From the NCBI GenBank assembly GCA_022578965.1, contig MU400526.1, positions 124,001-188,000 on the forward strand: DNA of 64,000 nt, written 5' to 3'. The position numbers were made by a program, and so were the translations under genes. Origin of the DNA: Xylaria sp. FL1777 (taxonomy: Eukaryota; Ascomycota; Sordariomycetes; Xylariales; Xylariaceae). Shown one piece after another: positions 33,826-44,978 of the stretch. Numbering within the stretch: the first letter of the stretch is position 1; each line of letters begins with the position of its first letter. The notes under the pieces were generated by a model that worked only from the letters and a program-made list of their open reading frames with translations, had not been told where the DNA came from and searched no databases.

Positions 33826-35872
33826 ATGCTTCTCTTAACAGATCTCCCACCCGAGATCGTCTACCACATCCTAGGATACGTAGATCCGCAGGACTTAGCT
33901 TGGATTCCCCGCACCTGCAAGAGCCTCTACCATGCCGTCAGCGCCAACACCACGCTGTTCAAGCAAGTCTATCTGAACCACCTGGACGCGCCGTCGGGGG
34001 GGCCTGTCGATTGGGAACGGTCGCTGAAGGGCCTCGTGAAGCTGCGGCATCTGTGCAACCGTTCCGGCGTCGATAACAAGGTACGTACTGACATGGCGAG
34101 ACCCTCCTATGGTAGCGTAGCTTGGTAGAGCTGTTGTGGTGTGGTTTAGATGCCGATGCCGAAGCTGATCCCGGTACCGTGCCGAAGCCGGCGCTGGCGG
34201 CGGCCCTGGCCCGAGTTCGAGTCCCAGTCTTAGTCCTCAGACCGAGATACTAATAAACCCACACCCGACAGAAGGATGAGCTCGACTTCGTGCACCAGAC
34301 CGTGACCACGCTGCTCAGACATGCCTCTACCAACGGCGCAAGGCCCGGCTCGGGAGCAAGGGTCCCCCAGTCTCGCAACGCCGATATCCTAATTGATCTC
34401 TTCAGCGCCGAATCTAACCAGGAGGCCTTTCTGTGCCGGTCTTTCATCTACGAACGTGCCCGTGCCGAGTTCCACTCCCGGGATATCAGATATTGGCACG
34501 GACCCCCCAAACCCGAGCACCAGAAGAGTGCTCACCTACACTGTCTCTACGGCGTGCCTCTGCTGTACGCCTATCCGTCCACCCATCGACAGACCAGGCA
34601 CAACCTGATGCACCCCTTCGCCTGCTCCAAGGTCTACGATCTCAGACAGTACACGGAGAAGAACAAATGGGGCCCATTCCTGGACGACGGCACCATGCGC
34701 ATAGACTGGGAGAAGGTCGAGGCTGTGATGATCGTGCTCGGCGCTAACATGACTAATCTCGGCATCTCGAGTCTGCGTATGTGCGAGACTTTCTGCGTCG
34801 TCCCCTTCGCCGGCACCTGGCCGAACAGCTGGAAGTCGCATCTACCCGCTCCTCCATCGCCGGACGACGAGCTGGACGACAAGGAACGCCTCGACCCCTA
34901 TGGCATCACAGGCGTCTGGCTCCGCGTCGTCTGCTTCCTGGACTACACTGACTTCTTCGCCTACAATTTCGGCGCCGAGGCGCAGCCGCCGCCCCACGTT
35001 CCGCGCCAGGCCATCAGCGTCGGCCAGGCTACGCGTCTCATCCTCATGCGTATCTTCGTCACGGCCATCGAGAAGCCGGGGCCTGAGGACGGGCAGGAAC
35101 TCCCCGTTGTGCACTTCAAGGGCGTCTCCAGGTCGTTGGATCAGAGCTTCGACGAAAACGCCGATTCGGATCTCAGAGGTACAGTCCTTGTCAGAGGTGT
35201 GAAAGGAAAATTCCTATCTGCGCTGTTTTCTTTTATTCAGAAGAAGAAGAAGGATGTGATTGATAGTCGTCAATCATTATTTAGGAAGCCGGTGCTGACG
35301 AAGAGGGTTTTGTGACTTTAGGTACCGTGCGCTTGACGCCCGAGGGAGAGGTTTGCTGGACGACGTTCTCCATTTTCGGCGGCGTGGAACGCTGGCGCAG
35401 TGAGAGCGTCCAGGTTGGTGGTGTCAGGAGCTCCAAGGGTGTGCTGGGCCATTGGTTCGACAAGTGAGTTGATCTCCGCTATCGCTTTCTCCTCTTCTTA
35501 TCCGCATTTCTGCCTGCCTCCCTCTCTATCTATCTAGTCTTCCACATCATTTCGTTTATCATTTTCATTTTCGTAAACATCAAGATTTCACATGGCAACT
35601 CAACATGAGGTTTTTGTAGAGACTTCGATCCGCGCGGACCAGCCGGACCCACCGCGTTCTGGAAGATTTCGGATAGGAACGGATACAGCCCACAAGCGGG
35701 AGATGAGAACGATCTTTTGGCCCAGGTAGACGAGCTCGACGGGGATTACGAGTCCAATCAAGACGGGGAAGAGGAGGATGACAGCGACGAGAATGAAGCT
35801 GAAGACGATGAAGAAGAACAAGAAGAAGACCCCGAGATCCTCCCGGACGGCCCATCTGTGCCTGATGCGTAG
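33826..35872 (+). CDS. F-box protein with acidic C-terminal tail
   Basis: Probable substrate receptor of an SCF (Skp1-cullin-F-box) ubiquitin ligase. Exons are 33826-34080, 34272-35178, 35322-35463 and 35620-35872 (518 residues). The F-box occupies residues ~1-45: LLTDLPPEIVYHILGYVDPQDL, then the IPRTCKSLYHAV helix. The middle region (LYGVPLLYAYPSTHRQTRH, GITGVWLRVVCFLDYTDFFAYNFG, VHFKGVSRSLD) has no WD40 or LRR pattern and matches a fungal F-box family of unknown substrate. A short extreme Asp/Glu tail (after DELDGDYE) ends the protein. The introns (191, 143, 156 nt) are long for this window. Retention of intron 2 would extend the frame by 45 codons and delete the acidic tail. Confidence 0.9.
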
Positions 35873-37006
35873 GTTGATTGAGAGAGATTCAGATTTTTGG
35901 CTTTGCTGAGTAGACTTGTCTTTTTCGCGCTCGCTGTTCTTTCTCCCTTTTCACGTGCATTGGTTGTAGCATTCTAGCATCTCATGCACATTTATGGTAG
36001 CGATGTCGTTTTATTTACCGAATGAGAGGAACCCTAGTTCCTAAGACATAACCATTCCGGTCGCGCGAAGAAGCTATGCTTTCCTGGTCTGTCTATATGA
36101 TACCTGGCGCAGGCGCTTGTAATTTCGCGTAATAGGCCCTCAGCGGTGGGATTTTACCGAGCATATGTTGATACCACTTGTGGCGATAGTCGTGGTACAA
36201 TGCAGCTGCAACAAGTATTGGCGCTTATTCAACTTATTCGTCCAGCTAGTTGTGTTGCTCACTTAGATAATAAATACTAAGACCAAAAACCTTATCCGGT
36301 CTCAAACATCTAAGGAAACATTATTGCACAGGTATTACTTACGCGCAGACGCAGTGTTAGAGAGAAGCCCATCGCTATATTATTATTTAAAAATCCCCTC
36401 TGGAGTATCTTCGTTTCTAACATAATCTACTGCATTCCTTGTTCCTCTAGCTTTGTCGTCAAAGCCAGTCGCGTCTAATCCGTTTTTTGGGGGGGTCGCA
36501 GTGCCTCAAATGTTTTTCTTTTCTTTTTTTACGAATGCCGCAATCAAATGCCCCCCGTCGCTCTATCGTGGCTGAGAAATTTAGTCCACGCTCGCTTTCT
36601 GTTCCTTCGTCTATAAGGCGCATCGCTTTGCGCAGAGGGTCCTCGCTATCCGCTTGTTTACCCCGTACTTTTGCGCGGTGGGATTGGTGTTCAAGGTTGT
36701 TTCCAACTGTGTCCTGAAGGAGGTGTATGTAATAAGTATGTTGGTATATCCTCGCCTGATATAGGCAGAAGCAGGCCGCCTTAAAGCTTCCCCGGATCCT
36801 TATTCGTTCTTTCACACGTTTATACCTAGGTGTGTTCTTTTGATGCGTATACATCTACCTAGTTCGGCCACATGTGGTAGCGGCGGTGGTTGAGTTTGTC
36901 ACGTTTGATGCGTCGACTACTTTCTCATGAGGAAGAGGAAATGTAGAAGAATTAGTTCGCGTTCGCAATAGTGATTGGTCCCTCCCAAAACACACGCCCA
37001 AACCAA
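35873..37006. other. Convergent 3' intergenic region
   Basis: About 1.1 kb between the stops of the F-box gene (+) and the Mak32-like gene (-). No gene is supported; the 131-codon frame at 36459-36854 (-) has no domain. Confidence 0.5.
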
Positions 37007-38799
37007 TCAACTGAACGCAAGCCTTGTCTTGAATTCCTCGAATCGCTCGTCGACGCGGACACCGTTCCACGTCTCGCAACCTTCATCGTCGTGCCCTAGC
37101 GTGGGCACGCCAACCTGTTCAATGGCGAAACTGGCTGCCACACTACCCCATGCTGCAGCCTCCTCGAGACCCTTCCCCCTTGCGAGCGCAACTGCCAGTC
37201 CGCCCAAGAACGTGTTGCCGCCACCTGTGGGATCGATGACTTTCCCTTTATTTTTCTTCTCTTGTATTATTTCCCCCTCTGCTTCTCCCTCATCGTTTAT
37301 CGGGCCATGATCTTCTTCATACGTGTTAGTATGGAAAGCTGGAATCCATCGCTCGATCCCCGGATCTACTTCTATCTCCTCGCGAGCAATGGAGCCTTCA
37401 GGATCCTGCAACAGGCCGGCGAACAGCGCCTCCATATCTGTGTCGGGCTGGAGACCACCATGGAGTAGCGCGGATGGCTTCTTGCCCTTCGTCTTGGACT
37501 TGTGCTTATGTGTACGCTTGCGGCCGCCGTTTCGCGCGAGGTAGCACCCTTTCTCACCGGCACGTACAACAATGGAAAAAGACTGTAGGGGCATGGAACC
37601 CAGGAGCTGCTCACAGGCCCGCTCAATGGCACGTGTGCTTATCTCCCCAGTCTCGGGATCTAGCCCATCATCGCCCATGAAGCCAGCCAACTCAGCATGG
37701 TTGGGACTCATGACATCGATCAAGGGTAATACATTTGTGCAGTTTAGCAGTTCATCGGGCGTACAGAGGTCTGGTACCGGTTCCCAGATGAAGATGGGTT
37801 TCGGGAGATGATTACCTGCTGCATCATCACCATCACGGACTTTTCCTCCAGTCAACCCATTAGAGACAGACGCCGGCAGATCCGCACGCTTGTCTTTAAT
37901 TTCGAGGACGAGCTCACGACAGCGTTTGGGCGAACATATTAGGTGAAATGTACGCGACGCAAGCAGCTCGGGCGTCAGATCCTCGGCTGTAAGCCGCTTC
38001 TTGGGCGTCATGTACCGGAACGCCCTGTTCTCGTGTTCATCATAGCCATTCCAGCCGCGCGTTGTTAAGCGTTCAGGCGTCTCACGTAGTAGTACCGATG
38101 TTTCCCATGATAGGATCAAAGCATCGAGGTCCGGAGGAAAGTCGGATCCCTTGTCAACGACCCAGCCCACGGACCCGGAGCGTGGGGGCGGTGATAGCAG
38201 CCGCGCACCGAGCGCCGAGTACGTCCCGGCACCGCCGAGAATATTTTTTACTGGCGGTGTAGGGGGTAGATATTCAATATCATCTTGATTGGAGCAGGTT
38301 AGCATATTTTGAAAATTTCAAGTGACTAAATTGGCGGGAAATTGTAAACCGAGTCGTGTTTGTACTGTAACGTTCTCGGCAGGATAGTAATAAAAGAAGA
38401 GAGGCGGTGAGAGCGAGCACCGGCAGAGTAGGCCTGGCAAAATCATCTGTGCGGCAATGACGGGGTTTACCAGAGTTGGTAATTCAGGGGTATAAAAAGG
38501 AAAAAAAGAAAATAGAAGAAAAGAAATAGAAAATATCCACCAGAGACATACGCCGTCCCGAATAACCGAAACAATCGAGACTGCTTTCAACAGCGGGAGG
38601 TTAGCCTACCAATGATGAACATGCCAAGGGTGACGAAGTCTATTTCTTGCTGGTCCGTGTCAGTCTCGGTCCCTATCTCCGTCGCTGTCTCTCGTTCGGC
38701 CTCTATGTCGGCCGCTGGCTTCGGCGCCGTTTCTTCCTCGCAGGCACCAGCGACGGCTTCTCCATTCTCAACAAGGACTGGCTCCTTAGTGGCAGTCAT
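37007..38799 (-). CDS. MAK32: Mak32-like pfkB-family protein
   Basis: Ribokinase-fold (pfkB carbohydrate kinase superfamily) protein of the Mak32 group; yeast Mak32 is needed for stability of L-A dsRNA virus particles, and its enzymology is unknown. Exons are 38799-38610 and 38283-37007, with a 326 nt intron, giving 488 residues. The N-terminal ~45 residues are acidic. The frame continues across the splice as FVTLGMFIIDDIEYLPP, then the first pfkB glycine motif NILGGAGTYSALGARL. The second signature reads DPTGGGNTFLGG, where active sugar kinases have GAGD, so the catalytic-base Asp is Asn. A Lys/Arg-rich insert (RKRTHKHKSKTKGKK) and acidic insertions interrupt the C-terminal half. The symbol is by family resemblance. 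Confidence 0.88.
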
Positions 38800-38957
38800 G
38801 ATGCTCGATGTCTGCCTACCTACCTAGGCAGACATAATCTATGGGATATCGTAGGCAGACTGAATATGGCTGTGCTGCAACAGCCAACGGGTGCCTTAGG
38901 TATGTACAGATTCCTCCAGACCATGAAAACAAGTGGTAGACCGATAGACCGATGTGA

Positions 38958-38985
38958 ATGGATGGATGGATGGATGGATGGATGG
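38958..38985. repeat. (ATGG)7 microsatellite
   Basis: Seven consecutive atgg units, ~160 bp upstream of the Mak32-like start codon. Confidence 0.9.
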
Positions 38986-39007
38986 ATATAGATGCCAGCT
39001 CCGCAAA

Positions 39008-39037
39008 GGCGAGGACGGTCTAGGCGAGGACGGTCTA
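39008..39037. repeat. Exact 15-bp tandem duplication
   Basis: ggcgaggacggtcta is repeated head to tail (39008-39022 and 39023-39037), ~210-240 bp upstream of the Mak32-like start codon. Confidence 0.9.
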
Positions 39038-40363
39038 GACGAAGGGTGAAAATGAGAAGAGAGGGTCAGAGGCTTTAAGGTAGCCAGGGAGCCAAGCCAA
39101 CGCGGTGGTTAGATGGGAATGGGCGGCAATAGATGCGCCAAGAAACAGGTATGTATTACCTATTATGTGTATATGCCAGAGTTTGTGCCTAAGATGGGTC
39201 TAGGTCTAGCAAGGTCCGTCCGTGGCTACCTGGGCATAGGGGGGTCTTCCACGGGCGTCGCGGCGACGCAGAACAGAGTTCGCAGATCGAATGACTGACC
39301 AGGAGGGAGGCTGCAGGCCTGAATCATAAACAGCAGCATGCATGCAGCCTTGTCTTTCATGTGCCTACCGTGTTGGGTGAGACGACAACCTTATTATGGT
39401 GTTAGTGTAGTCGGTTTCGGTTGTGTAGTACAGTACCTATACCTACTGAGTCTACTAAGTCTACCTACTAAGTGTGTCGGGAGCCCACTGGTAACACTCG
39501 ATACATTTTGATATTGCTGAGGTACATGTCATCCTATATTCTGTGCATGGTTCTGCAACAAATCATAGGTGGCCCGATCTGACACTTGAGGTACAGATGT
39601 ACAAGTCTATATCCTTGCCGTACTATACTGATTGTGTATAGTCTGCATGTTGTGTGTATTTCTTAACGGTTCTTGTCTAAGCGAGTCTCTAAAGTCACCT
39701 AACGACTGACTACTACTTACTTACGCAGTAACTACTCACCTACCTATATAGGTACGGTACACCGGTACACATCCGTATTTACCTACTTTACTTAGTGCAT
39801 TGAGCCTGGCTTAGTAGGTATGCGATGGTTTTAGGTTGTATATTTCCTCCTATTAGCTGTCCTGAAAGTCTTTTCTATCGTATGCTAAGTATGTTAGCTA
39901 GGTGGGTCTTTGCCAAGAATAGTTAGTTTCCACATACTTATGTATGTAGGTAGCTTGGAGAGAGATGCAGGGGTATTTTAGTATACTACCTAGGTTAGGC
40001 CGCCGCATTGATGACATGTCAGGTAACTGTTTGAAATCTGCTTGTGATCTGTTGCCGGCGGGCTTGATCTCTGTCGATCCAGCCTTGTCAACGTCGGCTG
40101 TTTTTACTCTTCGTGTACTTGTCGGGATACCAGGCATCAGCATAGATCTCTTTCTAGGGTTTTTTTCTAGGTTACCAAAATCGCTTGTTTTTAAGGAGAG
40201 ACTCCATCTCCCTTTTACAATACTCACATCCGGTCCTTCGTTGAGCAATTGATTATCTACTCGCTCAGGGGGGCCCTTAGTGATTCATCCTCAGCTATTT
40301 GTCTCCTTTCTCTCCCTCCTAAATAAATCCTAGACGATTGGACCTTTTTCGCAACTGCCCACA

Positions 40364-42191
40364 ATGGCGCAGAATAATATGTATAATCTTGTCACACTGA
40401 TAAAACGGTAAGTTGGTCTAGGTCAATGCCTGTACATACATATATATCTCCGCCACCTTCATCTATCATCCTTCATCCCTCATCCTCTATCTGACCCGAT
40501 CCGTGCCAGGCTGGAAGCTGCCACAACGCGCCTCGAAGACATCGCGTCGTCCACCATCGAACTCCCGCACGTCGTTCCCGCTCTATCTCAGCCCATCACG
40601 TCGCCTCCCGATCAGTCCGATGGTGCTACTCCTCTACCATCCGCGTCGTCTACGGGCACCCCAGCGGTCTCGACCCCAGCCCCCCAAGATCAGCTTCCTG
40701 AAGCTGTGGAAGAGTTCGACAACTTTATTAACCAATCCGTCGACAAATATTCCAAAGCCAGCGATAAGCTCGGTGGCTTGATTGCTGAGCAAGCCTCCAA
40801 GGTCTTCGATGGCTTCAAGCAACAACGCCGCTTCTTGCTCATCTCCACCAAGGCAAAGAAGCCCGATATTTCTGTTTCCGCCGACATGTCCGTCTATCAG
40901 GAATTACTGAAGCCAATTAACGAGGCTCTCGTAGCCGTGGGCAACATCAAAGAGGCAAATCGCGGGTCTCCTGTCTTCACGCAACTGAGCGCTGTGGCGG
41001 AGGGAATCATGGTCCTGGCCTGGGTTACTGTGGATAATAAGCCGTTCAAGCACGTAGAGGAATCGCTTGGTTCGGCTCAATTCTTCGGGAACCGTGTTCT
41101 GAGCGAACACAAGGATAAGTATGAGCGACCATTGATTACACAGGCAATGCGAAAAAAAACGTGCTAACGATCCTTGTTAGGAACCCCGAGCAGGTTGAAT
41201 GGATCCAATCCTTCTACCAAATCTTCCGCGATCTCACCGAATACGTTAAACAATACTTCCCCAACGGTATTCCCTGGAATCCGCAAGGTCAGTCGGCAGC
41301 CGATGTCGCCAAGACAATATCATCCTCAGGCGCCGCCGCACCACCTCCCCCAGCGCCACCAGCTGCTGGTGGTGCACCTCCACCTCCGCCGCCGCCTGGT
41401 CCACCACCAGTCCTGAAAATCAAAGAGGAAGCCCCGTCGAAGGCTGAGTCGGGATTGGGCGCGGTGTTTGGCGAAATTAACAAGGGTAGTGACGTCACAA
41501 AGGGGTTGCGGAAGGTTGACAAGTCACAAATGACACACAAGAACCCGTCGTTAAGAGCAGGATCAACAGTTTCAGATCAAGATGCCTCTGCTCGAGGGAA
41601 GAGCGCACCTGGCAAGAAGCCTAAGCCCGAGAGTATGCGAGTTAAGAAGCCGCCCAAAAAGGATCTCGACGGCAACAAGTGGACAATCGTGAGGACTGCT
41701 CTCCCATCATTGCTAGCAAGAACTGTGAGGCTAACGATGGATAACAGGAAAATTACGAAAAGCACACTGAACCTATTGAGATCGAGGTGTCCATGTCACA
41801 ATCAGTACTGATCAGCAAGTGCAACCACACGACCATTATACTCAAAGGCAAGGCAAACGCGGTAACGATCGAGAACACGCAGCGCTTGTCGCTGGTTGTC
41901 GACAGCCTCGTCTCCACAGTTGACGTCGTCAAATCATCAAACTTTGCTCTGCAGGTTCTTGGCCAGGTGCCCACTATCATGTTGGACCAGCTAGATGGTG
42001 CACAGGTTTACCTGAGCAAAGAGAGTATCTCGACAAGAATTTTCACGAGCAAGTCCTCTAGCGTCAACGTGAACGTTCTTGCTGGCGACGAGGACGACTA
42101 TGTGGAGATTCCCCTACCGTACCAAATCTGTTCCCAGTATGATCAGCAGAAAGGCGAGATGGTGAACGAGATTGTAGAGCACGCTGGCTAA
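40364..42191 (+). CDS. SRV2: Cyclase-associated protein (CAP/Srv2)
   Basis: CAP links Ras/adenylyl cyclase signalling to actin turnover: the N-terminal half binds adenylyl cyclase and cofilin-actin, the C-terminal CARP domain recharges G-actin. Exons 40364-40407, 40510-41118, 41181-41688 and 41748-42191 give 534 residues. The N-terminus has the cyclase-binding coiled segment (VTLIKRLEAATTRLEDIA). A helical folded domain follows (FDNFINQSVDKYSKASD; PEQVEWIQSFYQIF). Next come a poly-proline stretch (APPPPAPPAAGGAPPPPPPP), a WH2-like region (FGEINKGSDVTKGLRKVDK) and the beta-helix CARP domain (VLISKCNHTTIILKGKANAV). The C-terminus EIVEHAG is typical. The gene converges on the carnitine acetyltransferase gene. 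Confidence 0.96.
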
Positions 42192-42841
42192 ACGAACTCT
42201 CCCTGCGACATCAACTATTGGAATAAAAGCGTCGCATAAATGCGTACTATGGCTGAAAAAAAGAATGACACAAAGGTCTGTAAATATCGGGTGTTGGATT
42301 GAGCCAGAAGAGCACCATGAGGGGGTATTTCGAACGCTTATTGCCGCTTTCTTCACGCACCGCGTCGGTGTCTGAAGCAAGTCGCCTGTCTTAAATAATT
42401 GTATCCCTAAGTAGCATCTTACACTTTGGCATCAATTCAGGCATTTACAGCAATTGGAAATTACGCTGAGAATTCAAATTGACTGTCACTTTCATATTGC
42501 CGCGGTCTGCAGATGAGGTGAATAAGTGAAAAGAAACCCCTGTGTCTAATTGCATATTTCTACGTAGATATATAAAGAAACCTACTTGCTGACACGGGAC
42601 TTGCCGTAGATAAAAGCACCTCAAACATATTGTTGGATTTTTGGTTAGTTATGATTGATTTCATATGATGGAGGGTATATACAGATGACAAAACATCAAT
42701 CCAACATGTGATGTCGTCGTAAAGTTTGCAGCGCTTTATCTCTCTAGTCTATAAACGTGTCCATGTACATGCCTACTACATACACAGCCCACGGGGTGAC
42801 AAGCGTGAGTAAGCTTGAGTTCTTCGAGTTCTTTTTATAAT
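42192..42841. other. Convergent 3' intergenic region
   Basis: 650 bp between the CAP and carnitine acetyltransferase stops. It is AT-rich, with no coding signal. Confidence 0.6.
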
Positions 42842-44978
42842 CTATAGCTTAGCCTTAGGCGTTTCGAGTGTCGGTAGTAATAAGTCGCGGATATCACCCG
42901 CCGCCTCATTGAGGTAGTAGCTCATCTTCTGGCTGCCGAGGCCCTTGGAGACGATATTAAAGTTGAGGCTACAGAGTTACAGTTCAATTAGCACGATGCT
43001 TTTCTCTCATTATGTTTGAGCAACATAGAAGCAAGGAGAGGAAGAAAGCTTACCTGTTCTCGTTGATCATATACGCAATACCAAAACCTGCATCGATGAC
43101 CTGGCTCCACCCGTAGCCGTTGAAGAATTCGGAGCTCAGCTGGCTCGTGGATAGGAACCACGAGCTACTATAGCCGAACGCTGGGTCCTTATAGATGGCA
43201 GGTACCTCCTCGCCGGGCTCAAGCAGCTTCTTAAGGCCAAAGAGGTGGCGGTCTACGCCCTTACCGTCAGATGCGGCGCTGATGTACTCAATGTGCGCGG
43301 CGATGGCTTTGCGGAAGAGGGAAACGCGGTCCTCGTCTGAGACATCCGGGGCTGCCATGGCGTTGCAGAAGGCCACGCTTTCGTCTGATACCGAACGACA
43401 TGTCTCCGTACGGCCTTGCTGGAACCGCCGTGTCGCTGCCGACTCGTATGTGGGGCGGTTCTTGCCGTACATCTTGTAGTATGCCAGCTGGATAATAATC
43501 TGCACGTACGCATCGGGAGAGCACTTGAACTTCTTGATAAGACCCTTGCCGTAACCCTGGTAAGCCTGAACTGCGAGCTCGTGTTGTCCAATAACAGTAG
43601 CGAAGTCCTTGGTAGCACGGTCGATCTCTACCTGTACCTCAGGTGTGATCTCGAAATTCACGGCGACGGGATCCGGCAGGTTTGACCTTACAGACGGGTT
43701 GCTAAAATCCAGCTTGTTGCCAAAGATGAGATCGTTAACATAGTCGTTGAGTCGGTGTGTCGGCGTTCCATCCATCATACTGTGTTCTCCCATGAAGCCC
43801 GAGGTACCGTTATCGTTCACAATAAACTGTAGCGGCTTATCATACCAGCGATTTTGGCCATCGCCATGCCAGTACTGGTGCGCCCGCTCTTCAAGAGTCA
43901 CGGGGGATGCATCGTCTAAGCAGACGACAAATGAAGCAGACTCAATGGCCTCTAGCGCTGCCGCGTTTTTGGGTGAGGCGTCCAGAAGAATCTTGCGAGC
44001 GTCTGTCCAGACATCCCTGTTCTCACTGGTAAGCGCACCAACGGCGGATACCCGCTGAGCCAGCTCATAGACTTTGGCGAACTGAGCTTCAAGCTCTGTG
44101 GTGTTTAGTTGCTGCCCATTGACCTCATGTGCGATTTTGAAGAATTGGTTCTTGCGTATGGCAACAATGTGTTTATGGTCCTTAGCATCGTACTTAACAG
44201 GGTAATCCGCTGGCTTAGCGGCAACCCTGCTAGCATTGAACATCCACTTATAGCTGTCCATGCAGATAGGGAGCTTCTTCATGTACTCGGGTTCGAGGGT
44301 GCCACTGTCGACCTGTTTCTTGAACTCGAGAGCAGCAGTCGTAATGGCGGCAGCGCGCTTAGCGGGGTTGCGCCGCCGGCGGTCATCGCGATGAGAGTAG
44401 AAGTAGCTAACATAGGGAACGACAGGATCGCGGTATGAAAGATAGGCAGCATCGTTCCACCACTCGTAGATCCAGTTCTTGACATTCGGGTCCTCTCGCT
44501 TCGCGATCAGCTTCTTCTGCAGCTTCTCACCAGCGCCACCTGGCCGGATGAACTCGTCAACAGCCTTTTTGCTTGCGGCAAACTCAACGGGGCTCAGCAG
44601 CGGATGTATGCTCTTGACGTAGCGGGCGGCGGTTTCTTCGAGGGTGGGCACTGGCAAACGAGGTAGGGACTCCTGGAACCGGAGCATAGGTCCTTTAGAC
44701 TTGTCTTCGACGTAGCCTACAGCTTTCTATAAGCAATGGGAGCGTTACAGCAGAGTCAAAAAGATTTGTAACCAGCAACTAACCTTGAGGGAGGGAGCTG
44801 TTGCTCCGTCTCGAAGCGGGCGCCATGAGAGATCCCTATGCCACTCCAGTCAATACACGACTTAATCCCAGTGTCAATAGTGAAGGTAGACGTGGCTTAC
44901 CCTTGCAGCTGTGCCTTTTGTTATTAATGATCGGAGAGCGGTACTCTGCGCCCGACTTCTTGCCAGGGAGGTCAACAT
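42842..44978 (-). CDS. CAT2: Carnitine O-acetyltransferase with mitochondrial presequence and AKL peroxisomal signal
   Basis: Moves acetyl groups between CoA and carnitine for transport among peroxisomes, cytosol and mitochondria; required for growth on acetate or fatty acids (acuJ in Aspergillus). Exons 44978-44901, 44843-44784, 44726-43054 and 42968-42842 give 645 residues. Exon 1 encodes 26 residues rich in Arg, Ser and Ala without acidic residues (MLTSLARSRAQSTALRSL), a classic mitochondrial presequence. The catalytic His is in GEHSMMDGTPT (~361), with a conserved STSQLSSEFFNGYGW block near the end. The last residues are PKAKL, a PTS1 signal. An in-frame ATG at 44687 (MLRFQESLPRLPVP) could start a form without the presequence. 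Exon phases all match; exons 1 and 2 are inferred from splice sites and frame. Confidence 0.93.

Larger units (their letters stand above)
38800..40363. other. Divergent intergenic region with short tandem repeats
   Basis: About 1.56 kb between the divergent Mak32-like and CAP genes. It carries many CCTA/TAGG tracts (38814-38827, 39436-39475, 39716-39790), an (ATGG)n array and a 15-bp tandem duplication. Open frames are short and domainless. Confidence 0.6.

Noticed and set aside
36459..36854. 131-codon minus-strand frame between F-box and Mak32-like genes
   Set aside because: No domain and no splice-linked partner; in a convergent 3' spacer.
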